Source: Escallonia rubra (taxonomy: Eukaryota > Streptophyta > Magnoliopsida > Escalloniales > Escalloniaceae). From it: DNA of 64,000 nucleotides. Under the pieces are notes generated by a model, which worked only from the letters and a program-made list of their open reading frames with translations, was not told where the DNA came from and did not search any database. The stretch is from positions 1 through 64,000 of the forward strand of contig JAVXUO010001101.1 in the NCBI GenBank assembly GCA_033065855.1, given 5' to 3'. The translations under genes were made by a program, and so were the position numbers. This document shows, piece after piece, positions 10,767-21,300 of the stretch; within the stretch, counting starts at the first letter, position 1; each line of letters begins with the position of its first letter.

Positions 10767-11104
10767 GTGAACTTTACAACTCAAAAAAGGACTTTTGGCT
10801 TTTCTTACAAAAATCACTTTCTCACTCTAGAATTTGGGAGCTCTTGGATTCTAGTGAGAGAAACGTAACTTTGGACCGTAACTTCGGACCGTAGCATTGG
10901 ACCCTGACTTGGACTATCGACTGCCGGCCTTGTTCGTCTTAGCTTTGCCTTCGCAGCACTGCCATTCCTCACGGCCCGTCTGAGAAGCCTTGCCCTCAGC
11001 CCTTACTCCGTCTTTGCTGTCTCCCACGTTGTATACTTGGAAGCTGACACGGACTGCAGCCTTTGTGGCACCTCCACGTAAGTAAGAACCCACTTTCCTT
11101 GGCA

Positions 11105-12520
11105 TCAGTTATATACATACATACATATGTGTGTGTGTATATATATATATATAGCCAGCCTCCCCCCCACACACACACACATCTTGTTCTTCTGGAAATC
11201 ACGGCTGAGAAGAAGAGAGATACAGAGAGACATAGAGAGAGAGGGAGAGAGTGAACAAAGGAAGGGATCGAAGAGAATTTCGGCAAGTGCGAGGTGGTTT
11301 TTCGTTAAGTTTCTAACCCTTATGTTTCCTCTAGTTTACTCAGTAATTTAATGAGTTGAAGGGCTAGGATTGTAGCTGTGAGTTGCAGGGTATAGTGGGA
11401 GCATGGTGGGTTACGGGTGTGTGGTTGTGAGAAAATATGAGTGGGTGTGTGGGTAGAGTGCTCAGGTGTGCAAGTGTGTAGAGAGTGTGTGTGTGTTTTG
11501 GGATCTGCCGTGAGAAGGTGAGGGCGAGGGGGTTATTGCGTTGTGCATAAAAGGGGCTGCTGCTATGTTATTTTCGTGTGGGAGTATGGGGTTTTTTTTT
11601 GTTTTTGGTGTACATGGAGGGCTGCCGCCAGGGCAGCGGTAGTGTGATGTGTTTGTGGTGCCTTTATGTGCATGTAGAGGTGTAAATGGGGAAGATAAGG
11701 GTACTGCAAGGCAGCATGGTCTCGTGTGTATTTGTGATGGTGTATGAGTGTGGTGAAGAGTGATGGTGTTCGTGTACATGTGTGGGTATGGTGCGTGCTA
11801 TTATGTGTAGTAGTGTGTGTTTGCGTGGGTGCGTGCATGGGACGAATGGGTGGTTCAAGTAAGTCACAACCATGGTGGCTGTGACTGTACACCTGTGTAT
11901 GTATGGATTAGAGAGGAAGAATAACTGTGTGGGATTGTGGGGTTTGTGACTGCCGTAGAGTATTGTAGTTGATGGGTGCTTGGGTAAAAAAAAGGGTTAA
12001 AGGGAAGGGGTATCAGTAACAAGAGAGCGGCTGCTGCTGTGTTTTTGTAAATATGTGCTTGGGTGTGTGGTTGTATTAGGGGGCAGCGTAATGGGTGTTG
12101 TGTGAAAAGCTGGGAGAATGTGACTTGCCGTGTGAGTGTAGGTGTTTGCAAGTGGGTGAGTGTGTTATGCACGCGTGTGTGAGTGTACTGTGAGCTTTGT
12201 GCATGAGAGTGTGCCTTATGTGAGTATAGAGTGTGTATAGTACAGTGTGTGTGATTGTGTGTGTGTGCTGTGTGTTTGTGTGTGGATGTGTGTGTGTGAA
12301 GCTGTCAGGGGCAGCTGTGTGTGTGTGTGTTTTGTGTGTAACCGTGTGTGTGAAGCGAAACAAGGCTGCAAAACAGCCCATATGTATATGTTTGTGCGAG
12401 TATTTTGTGAGTGGGTTTGGTGTGTGTGCAAGTGAAAGAATGGTGAGTATATAATGAGAATTTATAATGTGTTTAAATACTGTGAGTTTGTGTAAAATTT
12501 AGTGTGCGTATCCATGTATG
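11105..12520. repeat. GT-rich low-complexity DNA with microsatellites
   Basis: After the LTR come (CATA)n, (TG)n, (TA)n, a C7 run and (CA)n at 11113-11182, then GA-rich sequence (11207-11260). About 1.2 kb of degenerate TGTG-rich sequence on the + strand follows. Open frames here are His/Thr-rich translations of the repeat on the minus strand and are not taken as genes. The same composition resumes after the hAT element, at 14137-14350. Confidence 0.75.
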
Positions 12521-14128
12521 TAGAGATGTCAATGGGCCCGCCTAGCCCAAGCCCAGCGGGCCTCCAACGAACCGGGCCAGGGCCGGGCCAGAAGAAGTGA
12601 AAACTGGGCCGGGTCGGGCCTGAAACTGGTATACTTGGGCCCAGTCCAAGCCCTGGCCCTAGGCCCAATATTTTAGGGCCGAGCTTGGGCCGGCCCAGGC
12701 CAAAAAAAAAATTTTGGTTTTTTTTCTTCCTATTCTTAACTCCTTGTTATTCACATTTATAAATTAAATGATTGGAGACTTGGACCAACATCACAAGCCT
12801 CAATCGCCAACTGAAACTAGTGTAAGAGGCGGCACAGCTATTAATTCCTTGTGAACATAGTTGGCAGTACAATGCTAGTTTTTGTTTTTCTTACTTGTTG
12901 GTTACTTGTTTAAAGTTCTATGCTTCTCATTAGGTTACTGTAACATCCACATTCTTTTTTGTTTGAAAGTTTAATTTCTGGTGTTTTCAGTAATTATTGT
13001 TATTTGGATGTTTATCATACCACCTGCTTCTTAAAGAAACTCTCATACACATTCTAACATTCATGTTATTTCAGTTCCCAAGGTACCCCAATAGTTTTTC
13101 TTCTCTCATTTAACCACGAGGGACAGCTTTTGGATGTTGCAGCAAGCTACACAAATGAAAGGCCAGTATATATTTTGACTTTCTGCCTTTTAATTAATTA
13201 CTATAAGTTTTGTTCTTTCTAAAGTGAAAGATTGTCGCTACTGCTATCCTTGCTGTTATCATAATTGTGGTATATATCATTGAATGTATTAGAATCTACT
13301 CCTAACATGAGATCTCAAAAGCGCGGTTCTCAGTAAAAACGTTGCCATACATGGAGTTCCCTGAAACTACTCCAAAGTGCTTCAAACTTTATTGCAAACC
13401 AGTTGCACTCTATTTTCAATGGCCTAGCAACCACGATTTCAGATGTCCTAATTCATTTAACCCACCTATCTCTATTAGCGACGTGCTTTTATTGAAATTA
13501 AGTTCTCAACGTTGCTGAGCCATCTTAAGCTAATGATCCCTGATTTCACCACCAAAAAACAAATTCCCTGAGTTTAATAAACCATTTGTATCTAATTTCA
13601 TTTTCTGTTCTTGTTGCCGTGGTGATTCTTTATACCCATCTGGTTCCCACTATTCTGTAAATATCTCTGGTAGTCATACTAAGCAACAATGTGTACAATT
13701 GAGTAACTACGTTTAGAGTCACCGTTAGGAATAAAATAGATATTCACATCATTCTTGTGGCTGCAGTAAAATGTAACTAATTCTTTTCCTTCAAATAAAT
13801 GCTTTTCTGTTAACCTAAAATGTGCACTTTGCTTGTGACAGAGAAGAGCCTCCTCAAATTTTTGTAAATGAAATGGATGACCGGTACATCAGATCAGCCT
13901 CTGCTGAAAGCTCCAAATAGGAGATTATTCTGCTTAAGTTATGCTTGAAACAAAGGTGATACACATATACATGTATCTCATTTATTGCACATTTATTTAG
14001 CTTAACCTAAAACAGGGCCAATTTTGGGCCAAAACATGGCCAATTTCGTAAAATTTCGGGCCTACACTGTTCATAACAAGGCTGGGCCGGGCTGGGCCGC
14101 AGGCCGCCAGGCCCGTTTGACATCTCTA
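12521..14128. mobile_element. Non-autonomous hAT-like element carrying host exons
   Basis: Terminal inverted repeats start TAGAGATGTCAA and end TTGACATCTCTA. GGGCC-rich inverted subterminal sequence lies inside both ends. Flanks are CATGTATG (12513-12520) and CATTTATG (14129-14136), an 8-bp TSD with one mismatch, as expected for hAT. No transposase was seen. The inside is AT-rich and contains two exon-like pieces of a BUB3-family gene. The element sits inside the GT-rich region, so it arrived after that DNA was in place. Confidence 0.85.
13075..13920 (+). pseudogene. Captured BUB3-like fragment (two last exons) inside the hAT element
   Basis: Exon-like piece 1 (13075-13161) follows an acceptor (TTATTTCAG). 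It encodes FPRYPNS..SSL and, after a one-base frame slip, FNHEGQLLDVAASYT, matching the last WD repeat of BUB3. Piece 2 (13842-13920) follows GTGACAG and reads EEPPQIFVNEMDDRYIRSAS..., ending in TAG. BUB3 is a spindle-checkpoint WD40 protein whose tail has the same order (RYPxS, SYxxE, IFI/V). The phases of the two pieces agree if the donor is taken at GAAAG|GCCAGT, where GT has become GC. With the frame slip this is a dead copy. The intron is retained, so capture was from DNA. Confidence 0.7.
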
Positions 14129-14136
14129 CATTTATG

Positions 14137-14999
14137 TGTGTGTTTTAGGTGTGTTATATAATCTGTGTGTGAGAGTGTTTGCATTGTGTGCGTGTGTGCA
14201 TAAAATTTGTGAATAGGTGTGTAATGTGTGTCATGTATGTGTGATATAGTGTAAAGAGTGTGTGTCTTGTGCTTATGGGTGGGTGGGTGTGTGTGTAAAT
14301 GCTGTGTGCATGTGTGTGCGCTAAGTGAATAAGGTGTAAAGGTTGTGAATGGTCTGTGAGGGAGTAGAGACTGAGCGCAGAAAGGAAGAAAAAGAGAAGT
14401 GCGGATCGGGTAACGGGTTCACGTTAGGTTCAATGCGTGCATTGAATAGCGCACAGTGATCGTTAGTACATAAAATTGTACCATATAAAACATTTGACTA
14501 TATTAGAATTTGTGGCAAAATTTTATAATTTTTTGAAAACGTATGTATTTTTAGTATTTTCTGTAATTTCAGATTTGTAAAATTCTTTTGGAGCCTTTAA
14601 ACTCATTAAAAGGTTCTGGAAAAATTAGAGTAATGTTTCTATGGTATAAATAAGTCCCAAATTAAGTTTGATGATTTTTAGAGTTGATTTGTTATCATTT
14701 CTGTATCACATTGATTTTTGACAAATGAAAACTTTGAAAATAGTTTTGATGTCTTTTAAATTTTGATTTCAATTTTGTAATTTTTAAATGTATTCTAAAG
14801 TTATTACAAAAATTATGGGACTTTATTTTCCGCTAGAAATAATTATGGCTATTTATGGGTTTTTCTTGCATTTAAAGAAATTATTTTAATTCAAAAATAT
14901 TAAAAAATTCAGAAAATTTATATTTTGACTTTTAATAATGTTTTAAGCTATAAAAGTGTTTTGTTATAATTTATTATGTATTTGGAGTATCGTTACGTG
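14137..14999. other. GT-rich tail, then AT-rich non-coding DNA
   Basis: 14137-14350 continues the GT-rich region. 14460-15000 is very AT-rich with no open frame of interest. It may be the outer part of the A repeat, but no similarity to the second copy at 62287 was seen this far out. Confidence 0.4.
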
Positions 15000-16123
15000 T
15001 TAAAGAGTGTATAGGGATTTCTGTTAGGTTAGCCGTATGTCGGACTGCTTTGAGTTGTGCGATTTCGGAGTTGAGATTGAGTACGCTGTGGGTAATTATT
15101 ATTAGGTTTATAGAATAGTAGTGTAGATTATTTTTCTAATAAATGAATTTGCCAATCTAGGTTGATTCAGATAATTTGATCGAGGTCGATTAGCATTGCT
15201 TAGCTTGGATCGAGATAAGAAATTCCATCTGAACCCTTATTCATCTTTTTGATTTCAAATGTTTTACTATAACAGCTTTACGAATTGCAGGGAACTCTGA
15301 TTTTATAATTGTCATTAAAGTGTAAGGAATTATATCCGAACCCTATGTCATTACTCTGATTTTGAATGTTTATAATAACAGTTTTACAGACTACATTGAT
15401 TGTTGATTTTTATGGATGATATAAAAAAATATTTTTGAACTGCCCATGAAACCCTAATTTGAGCCGTATAGCTATTGTTTGAAATTCTGGTTCATTCTCA
15501 TCTGTTTATTGACTCAATCATCGTAAAACATTTTCAATTGTATTTATTTCTTCTAAATGTTGACATGAGTTAGTAATCTTGAGAGTTATAAGGATGGTGC
15601 GTATTGTTGGAGTTATAAGGATGATCTGTTGGTTGGGTTAAAGTAGTATCTAAATGGACTAGTCAGTGTACATATGCATATGTAAAGCGTATTGAGCACT
15701 GCCAGAGTGGCTTTGCTATAGTGTACTGTTCATGTTTAATGTTTCATGTTTCTGTTTTATTGCACCTTAAGTGTTTTGAATTGATTATCGATTTAAGGGA
15801 TGGAATTGATACTCGTCCCTATATTTATATCAAAATGCATTGGTTTTATTTGAAAATTCATTTTAAAAATTATTATTTGACTGTAAATGTAAAATCGTCC
15901 GAATCGTTTTGCTGTTTTTAAATCGTTGATCGACCTTACTGGGCTCTCAAAAGCTCACTTTCCTTTGATTTTCTTTCCGCATGTGATAACCAACAAAATG
16001 ATATTTAGAGAGATTAGAGCCTGAATAAGAAGTCGACTGGAAATCTTATTATTTCTTTTAGTTATGCCCCTGCGAGGGAAAGTAATGTTTAATTTAGTTT
16101 CACGAGCATTTAAATTTTAGTGT

Positions 16124-16747
16124 TGTTTGCGTTGCTGGGCAAACTCACAATCGATTGGTGCGCCGATGGCATAATCGATTGGTGCGCCGATGGCATAATC
16201 AATTAATAGTATGGGATCTTTTTTGCCCCTAGGGCCTGGGGACTTCTCCGAAAATGGAAAATGAAGACGAAACGTAGAAAGTAGAAATATTGAACGCCCA
16301 TAAAAGACAAAAGAGCTTTCGATTGATTGCAAATGTTTACATAAGAATGTTTTCAAGCCTAGAAACTAAATTTCCTATAAATGGCAACAAAAGCCTCTAA
16401 ACTAAAGAAAGAAAAAAGACTTGAAAAAGTCTTGATATGTCTGGTTGATTGTGTCCTCCTTTTCTTCTTTGACCCAATATTTATACTAGAGACTTTGTAA
16501 AAAATAACTACCATCACAAGAAACTACACACTTAGTGAGATAAACTACCCACTTAAGAAATAACCACCCACTAATAAGTAACCAACCACACTTATCCCTT
16601 ATCAATAGGACACATTTTCAGAAGTTGGTTTCTTTCACTTCTTGAATCTTCAATTATTTCTTCAAAAATAATAAAAAGTAAATGCCATTTAGTGTCATTT
16701 AATCAAAGTGAGCTTATTAGTGAAAAATATATTTTGTGGTGCAAACA
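16124..16747 (-). repeat. 3' LTR of the 3.04 kb element
   Basis: It is 624 bp and closely similar to the other LTR, including GGCCTGGGGACTTCTC and the shared block of CCACCCACTAATAAGTAACC. It differs by a ~26-bp duplicated unit (CGATTGGTGCGCCGATGGCA twice at 16152-16200) that the other LTR has once. Confidence 0.9.
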
Positions 16748-16760
16748 TTGCCCCCCTGGC
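16748..16760 (-). promoter_or_regulatory. Polypurine tract of the 3.04 kb element
   Basis: Read on the minus strand it is GCCAGGGGGGCAA, directly before the 3' LTR; this fixes the element's orientation. Confidence 0.75.
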
Positions 16761-16799
16761 TCAAGCAATTGAATGCTTGGAAATTGCGAAGAGTCATGT

Positions 16800-17235
16800 C
16801 TTTAAATTGGTAGTATTTTCATAATATCGATAAACTTTCACGATCAATATATAGCCTTCCACGATCGATAGCCTTTCATTATTCATAGCCTTTCATTATT
16901 CATAGCCTTTCAAAATCGATAGCCATGTACGATCGATAGCATTTCACGATCGATAGCCTTATACGATTGGTAGCATTTCACGATCGATAGCCTTTCACGA
17001 TTGACAATCTCCCACTATCGATAGACTTGAATTTTTCACTATCGATTGTGAAGAGTCATATCTTTCAAAGGGAAAGTATTTTTTCACTATCGATAAACTT
17101 TCACGATCGATATATAACCTCTCACGATTGATAGCTTTTCATGATCGATAGTATTTCACGATCGATAGCCTTTCGCGATCGATAGACTTGTATTCTTCAA
17201 AGTGACAGCATTTCGCTATCTATTAGCCATCGATT
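16800..17235. repeat. Degenerate short tandem repeats around CGATCGATAGCCTTTCA
   Basis: About 20 related units of roughly 20 bp, such as TTCACGATCGATAGCC, fill the non-coding part between the reading frame and the 3' LTR. Most contain the overlapping palindromes CGATCG and ATCGAT. The block includes a larger repeat: GAAGAGTCATGTCTTTAAATTGG-type sequence at 16788 recurs at 17048. Confidence 0.8.
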
Positions 17236-17360
17236 GGCTTTTGCTCTCTATGTACCGGTGTCAATGACCATAGTTGGCCAAGCCACTACACAAATCATGA
17301 CCATTTTTGGTCAAGCTACTAACTAAATGAAGACCATTTTTGGTCAAGCCGTTAACCCAA

Positions 17361-18566
17361 TCAGTATATAAAATGGCTACTGATAAGCCAATCGATTGAG
17401 CATTTCCTTAATTCAAAGTGTATGGACAAAAATAAAACAAATAATATTTTGACTATATTTGTAGTTCTTAATAACCATTGAATTAATACTGTACCTTGGT
17501 GTGCTCCACAAACCCAAACAAGGTATCTTTCTCCAAAAAATATAACACCAATTGGCTCCCAAAATGCATATTCTTCATCATTTTTCATGGTGACAAAAGC
17601 TTTAAATTCACCAATAGTGGGGAATTTTAAATCGATAGCCATGGTTGGCTTGCTATACACGCCGCATGAAAAGGGCTCTTTTTTGCTTTCAGCCAAAATA
17701 GGCTTGCAAACTTGCCCCCCAGCCATATCGATTAGATCTCTTTTTGGCATATCAATCTCATATGAGAATGGACATGGTTGTTCAACTGTTTCAACCATTT
17801 TTGGCACGATGTTGATCTTACAAACATTACTTGCACCACTTTTGGTGTAAGTTTCAGCCAATTGTATTGCATCCAAATAATTTACCAACTTTTCACAAAA
17901 TTCATCGAGTAACTTTCTTAAATCGTCTCGAAACACTTGAAGTTGGCTATTGTGAAACGACTCCTCTTGATAGGTAGTCATCTAATTTTCACTAACCATG
18001 AATTGGTTGCATCCATCTTCTAAATATTCTCTTGTTTCAGCCATCTTTGGCATCATTTCATTTGCAATAGTCAAAGAGTGACTACTGCTTTGTAACTTTT
18101 CATCTTCAGCAAGTGTGGAAATGAATAATTCTACTTCCTTCCTCATCCACCTTACTCTATGAATTAAAGCCCATCATTCTTTTAATTCATCTTGTACATC
18201 TTTTAAAAAAGATGGATGATCTACTCCCATCATGGTTTGGATATAGTTTTCAAACCGATGTAATTCATTGGAGGTATCTACCAAAATCAATGATAGAATA
18301 GACTGACCATGGTTTGCATTAATGCAATCCATTAAATCATTCCAAAGTTCCATTAAATTATCCATTGTTGACTCCATATAAAATGAAAGAGACAATGGTT
18401 TAAAATTTCTAGGCAATAATGATGCCGAAGTACGGCATTTCATCAAATTTACCGAGAAATTGGCCCTTAATTCTTCAAATCGGGCCTGAAATTCCAAAAA
18501 ATTACTTGGAAACATATTGTTGGCATTTCCCACTTTCAGATACAAGGGTCCCACCGGGCGTGCCAA
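17361..18566 (-). pseudogene. Single internal reading frame of the 3.04 kb element, two in-frame stops
   Basis: Minus-strand translation from the primer site (18566) to the stop at 17361 is one frame of about 400 codons. It is broken only by TGA at 18176-18174 and a TAG just before 17981. The first part (NNMFPSNFLEFQARFEEL...) is helical and charged. The last part, after MTTYQEESFHNSQ, has a more globular look (FWEPIGVIFFGERYLVWVCG). No protease, RT or integrase motif and no CCHC knuckle was found. A Gag-like or element-specific role is possible by position only; I do not recognise the family. Confidence 0.6.
18548..18565 (-). promoter_or_regulatory. Primer binding site of the 3.04 kb element
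   Basis: The minus strand reads TGGCACGCCCGGTGGGAC one base inside the 5' LTR. It begins with TGG, the complement of a tRNA CCA end. The tRNA was not identified. Confidence 0.7.
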
Positions 18567-19166
18567 TGTTTGCGCTGCTGGGCAAACTCACTATCGATTG
18601 GTGCGCCGACGGCACAATCGATTAATAGTGTGGGATCTTTTTTGCCCCTAGGGCCTGGGGACTTCTCTGAAAATGGAAAATGAAGATGAAATGTAGAAAG
18701 TAGAAAGATTGAGCGCCCATAAAAGACAAGAGAGCTTTCGATTGATTGCAAATGTTTACACATGAATGTTTTCAAGCCTAGAAACTAAATTTCCTATCGA
18801 TGGCAACAAAAACCTCTAAACTAAAGAAAGAAAAAAGACTTGAAAAAGTCTTGATATGTCTGGTTGATTGTGTCCTCCTTTTCTTCTTTGACCTAATATT
18901 TATACTAGAGGCTTTGTAAAAAATAACTACCATCACAAGAAACTACCCACTTAGTGAGATAAACTACCCACTTAAGAAATAACCACCCACTAATAAGTAA
19001 CCAACCACAATTATCCGTAATCAATAGGACACATTTTCAGAAGTTGGTTTCTTTCACTTCTTGAATCTTCCATTATTTCTTCAGAAATAATAAAAAGTAA
19101 ATGACATTTAGTGGCATTTAATCAAAGTGAACTTATTAGTGAAAAATATATTTTGTGGTGCAAACA
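18567..19166 (-). repeat. 5' LTR of the 3.04 kb element
   Basis: It is 600 bp, with termini TGTTTGC...GCAAACA. It is nearly the same as the 3' LTR except for scattered substitutions and one copy fewer of the CGATTGGTGCGCC unit. The minus strand would carry the promoter for the internal frame. Confidence 0.9.
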
Positions 19167-19314
19167 AGTGTTTTATTTAAGAACAATGAAATTGAGAGTT
19201 TGAGTTATTGTAGAAGTTCTGATACACGGCTTTCCTATTGAATTTAGGTAATCAAACGATTAAGTGATTGATCGATCAATTGTTTAACGTTCTGGAAAAT
19301 TCCGGGATGTTACA

Positions 19315-19907
19315 TCATTAATCCTTTCGATGCTTGAACCCGCTACAAGTATATCATCTACATAATGAAATCATCACTATTAAAGTTCTGAAAATAAACA
19401 CTGTGATTGGAGTGGCATCTAATAAAGTTTGTCTACTTCGTGAAACTGTTAAACTTCAAATACCACTATCTAGGAGCTTGCTTTAGGCCATACAAGCTCC
19501 TCTTCAACCTGCAAACCATTCCCTCCTTACCCTTGACTTTAAAACCCTTTTGGCTTATGCATGTAGATTTCTTCCTCCAAATCCCCGTAGAGAAATTATG
19601 TCTTAGCATCCAGATGCTCCAGATGTAAGTCCTTTATATCTACAATACTCAATATCGTATGAATTGAAGTCATCTTCATAATAGGATAGAAGATTTCTTG
19701 AAAATCAATACATTTCCTCTGTCGATATCCTTTCAAAGCTAGTCTTGCCTTATATCTCTTTGTTCCTCCATCCTTATTTTTAATCATGTATACCGATTTA
19801 TTGTACAGAACACTCTTACCAGGAAAGAGTTTTTCACTTCTTAATAGTGTGATAAACATCAGGTTTCTGACTGATGGCATATACCCAGGTATTTCTACTG
19901 GCATCAT
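19315..19907 (-). pseudogene. Copia reverse transcriptase fragment
   Basis: Recognisable blocks are KDGGTKRYKARLALKGYRQ, IDFQEIFYPIMKMTSI, LEHLDAKT, GDLEEEIYMHKPKGF, RLKRSLYGLKQAPR and finally YVDDILVAGSS (about 19325-19365). The palm Asp pair is present, but stop codons interrupt several blocks, so the enzyme is dead. Confidence 0.85.
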
Positions 19908-20100
19908 CTATAAAAGAAACAAAGCATAAATTACCTCAAAGAGACTTCACTGTAGTAGGTCCGTAAACATCCGTATGAACTAACTCCAGCCTTTTAGTCT
20001 TCTTCTCTTTAATATCCCTCTGAAAACTAACCCGCTTTTGTTTTCCATAGACACAACCCTCGCAGAAATCTAACTGAATGTTGTTCATCCTGGAAATGCA
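19900..20100 (-). pseudogene. Copia integrase start, internally deleted
   Basis: The minus strand reads CEGCVYGKQKRVSF (end of the HHCC finger) and HTDVYGPTTVKSL with the first catalytic Asp, then a stop. FIDDASRNTWVYAI follows. Within a few dozen codons the sequence runs straight into RT (LFPGKSVLYNKSVYMIK). The second Asp, the Glu and the C-terminal part are missing. Confidence 0.75.
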
Positions 20101-20243
20101 TTCTTTCAGTGTAGAATTCTCATACCACTCTTATCAAATATCCCAAGTTGTGGTGCGATAATGTGGTCCTCTAATTCTCTGTAGAAGCCAAAGAGATAGA
20201 GTGGTTGTAAGTACTTGAAAAAGTATATATGGTTCCTACTCTT

Positions 20244-20622
20244 TTACCTCTTGCTACCACTTTTGACCCTTTGATCATCTTCCCTGTTTTCACCAAACGC
20301 CACAAAATAGCCTTCACAGTCTAACTGATTAATGAATATAAGGTTCTTATGCAGTTCTGGAATATGCCTAACATCCTTCAAAATCGGGGGTTCCTCCATT
20401 AGACATGTTAATTTCAACTTTTTCCTTTCCAACAATGTTACACCGATATCTATTCCCGACAGTCACATGTCCATAATCACCGTGAACATAATCACAAAAA
20501 CAATCCCTATAAGGTGTACAATGAATCGAGGCTCCCGAGTCTACATACCATACTTTCGAATTATCATCCATTGTAGCAGAAAGACATAAATCGTCATATG
20601 TCCGTTTGTTTGAACTTACCAT
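20244..20622 (-). pseudogene. Copia protease and pre-integrase region
   Basis: WYVDSGASIHCTP contains the aspartic protease motif DSGAS. It is followed by YGHVTVGNRYRC and, in a shifted frame, ILKDVRHIPELHKNLIFINQL, which is the typical region before integrase. Confidence 0.85.
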
Positions 20623-20672
20623 GTTTGCCCCTTCATCGTCACCTTGTCTTCCGCCTGCTCTCTTTTTCTTCT

Positions 20673-21300
20673 TTAGTTCTTACAATCATTCTTCTTATGA
20701 CCATCCTTGTTACAATTCCAGCACACTATGGTTCTCCTTTTGGACTTCGACTTGCCTCTTGATTTTGATCTTCCTATTGTAGGACTTCTTCCCCTATTAT
20801 TCAGCTTGTTATTTTGTCTACTTCTGGATTCCACGGACAAAGCATTACTATATGATATACCATCACTAGTCATCTTTCTCCACATTTCGTCATTCATCAC
20901 GGAACTGGTAACATCATTAAGTGTTAGTGTTCCAGAGACTGTAAGATTACTCATTGTGGTCACCAAGTTATTCCAACTATCAGGCGGTGAACACAAAAAC
21001 AACAGCCTTAATTTCAAGATCAAAATTAATGCCGACAGTTTCCATTGAGTTATAACACCGTTAAAATCATTTAGATGATCAACAATAGAACTATTTTTAG
21101 ACATCCGCATAATTAAACAGTCTCTTCATAAGAAATACCTTATTCGAAGCAAAAGGTTTTTCATACAATTTCTCTAGCGCTTGCATCACAGCAGCAGTAG
21201 TTTTCTCTTTAGAGATATTGAATGCTACTTGTGGTGTTAGGCTAAGCCTTACTGTAGCCAACAACTTGCTATCCAAAATTGCCCACTCGTTCGCATTCAT
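20673..21300 (-). pseudogene. Copia Gag with zinc knuckle
   Basis: Two frames join. The first (21300-21097; NEWAILDSKLLATVRLSL..., EKLYEKPFASNKVFLMKRLF) and the second (21110-20673; IVDHLNDFNGVI..., PDSWNNLVTTM) are standard copia Gag (UBN2-type). It ends in a basic region and a CCHC knuckle, CWNCNKDGHKKNDC. Confidence 0.85.

Larger units (their letters stand above)
1..11104 (+). mobile_element. Ty3/gypsy Tat-lineage LTR retrotransposon, 3' part (5' end outside window)
   Basis: The order is reverse transcriptase, RNase H, a second archaeal-type RNase H, integrase, an antisense spliced gene, then the 3' LTR. A second RNase H before integrase and extra antisense genes between pol and the 3' LTR are known traits of the plant Tat lineage. 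The 3' end is set by comparison with a solo LTR of the same family at 42159-45135. Both copies share the termini TGTTCCC...TTGGCA, and the flanking sequence differs immediately outside them. The element is dead: pol has frameshifts near 30 and 1150, a nonsense codon at 2111-2113 and a lost catalytic Asp in integrase. The 5' LTR, gag, protease and the start of RT lie upstream of the window. Confidence 0.9.
8420..11104 (+). mobile_element. 3' LTR of the Tat-lineage element (about 2.7 kb)
   Basis: The ends were placed by comparison with the solo LTR at 42159-45135: similarity starts exactly at TGTTCCC and stops exactly at CTTGGCA, giving TG...CA termini. Inside are at least four tandem-repeat blocks in the first two thirds. 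A TATA box and a conserved transcribed R/U5-like part occupy the last 350 bases. The bases after the end are TCAGT, which should be the TSD; the matching copy lies upstream of the window. The sequence has drifted strongly from the intron copy, so the two are not recent sisters. Confidence 0.85.
16124..19166 (-). mobile_element. Complete non-autonomous LTR retrotransposon, 3.04 kb
   Basis: Two direct LTRs (16124-16747 and 18567-19166) start TGTTTGC and end GCAAACA. They are flanked by a perfect 5-bp TSD, AGTGT (16119-16123 and 19167-19171). On the minus strand the left-hand LTR is followed by TTGGCACGCCCGGTGGGAC, which has the TGG start of a tRNA primer site. The other LTR is preceded by GCCAGGGGGGCAA, a good polypurine tract. 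The 1.8 kb interior has one ~400-codon frame broken by two stops and no pol, so movement would need enzymes in trans. It is inserted in copy A, so it is the younger of the two. Confidence 0.9.
15000..19314 (-). mobile_element. A/B repeat, copy A (LTR-like, minus strand), split by a later insertion
   Basis: On the minus strand the sequence starts TGTAACATCCC at 19314 and runs down to about 15000, with 16124-19171 being a later insertion. Copy B at 62287 starts with the same bases on the + strand and matches over more than 1 kb. Matching landmarks include GAGAGCCCAGTAAGGTCGATC, CATTAAAGTGTAAG, GCTTGGATC and a segment corresponding to TTAGGTTAGCCGTATG. TG at the start and interruption of a copia reading frame suggest a long LTR, but no primer site, internal region or second end could be identified. 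It cuts the copia RT right after YVDDILVAGSSIERIN. Confidence 0.65.

Noticed and set aside
11462-12435. His/Thr/Cys/Val-rich frames of 60-109 codons
   Set aside because: They translate GT/CA-rich low-complexity DNA; no conserved feature.
13075-13920. A small independent BUB3 gene
   Set aside because: Only the last two exon-like pieces are present, with a frame slip, and both lie within hAT terminal repeats.
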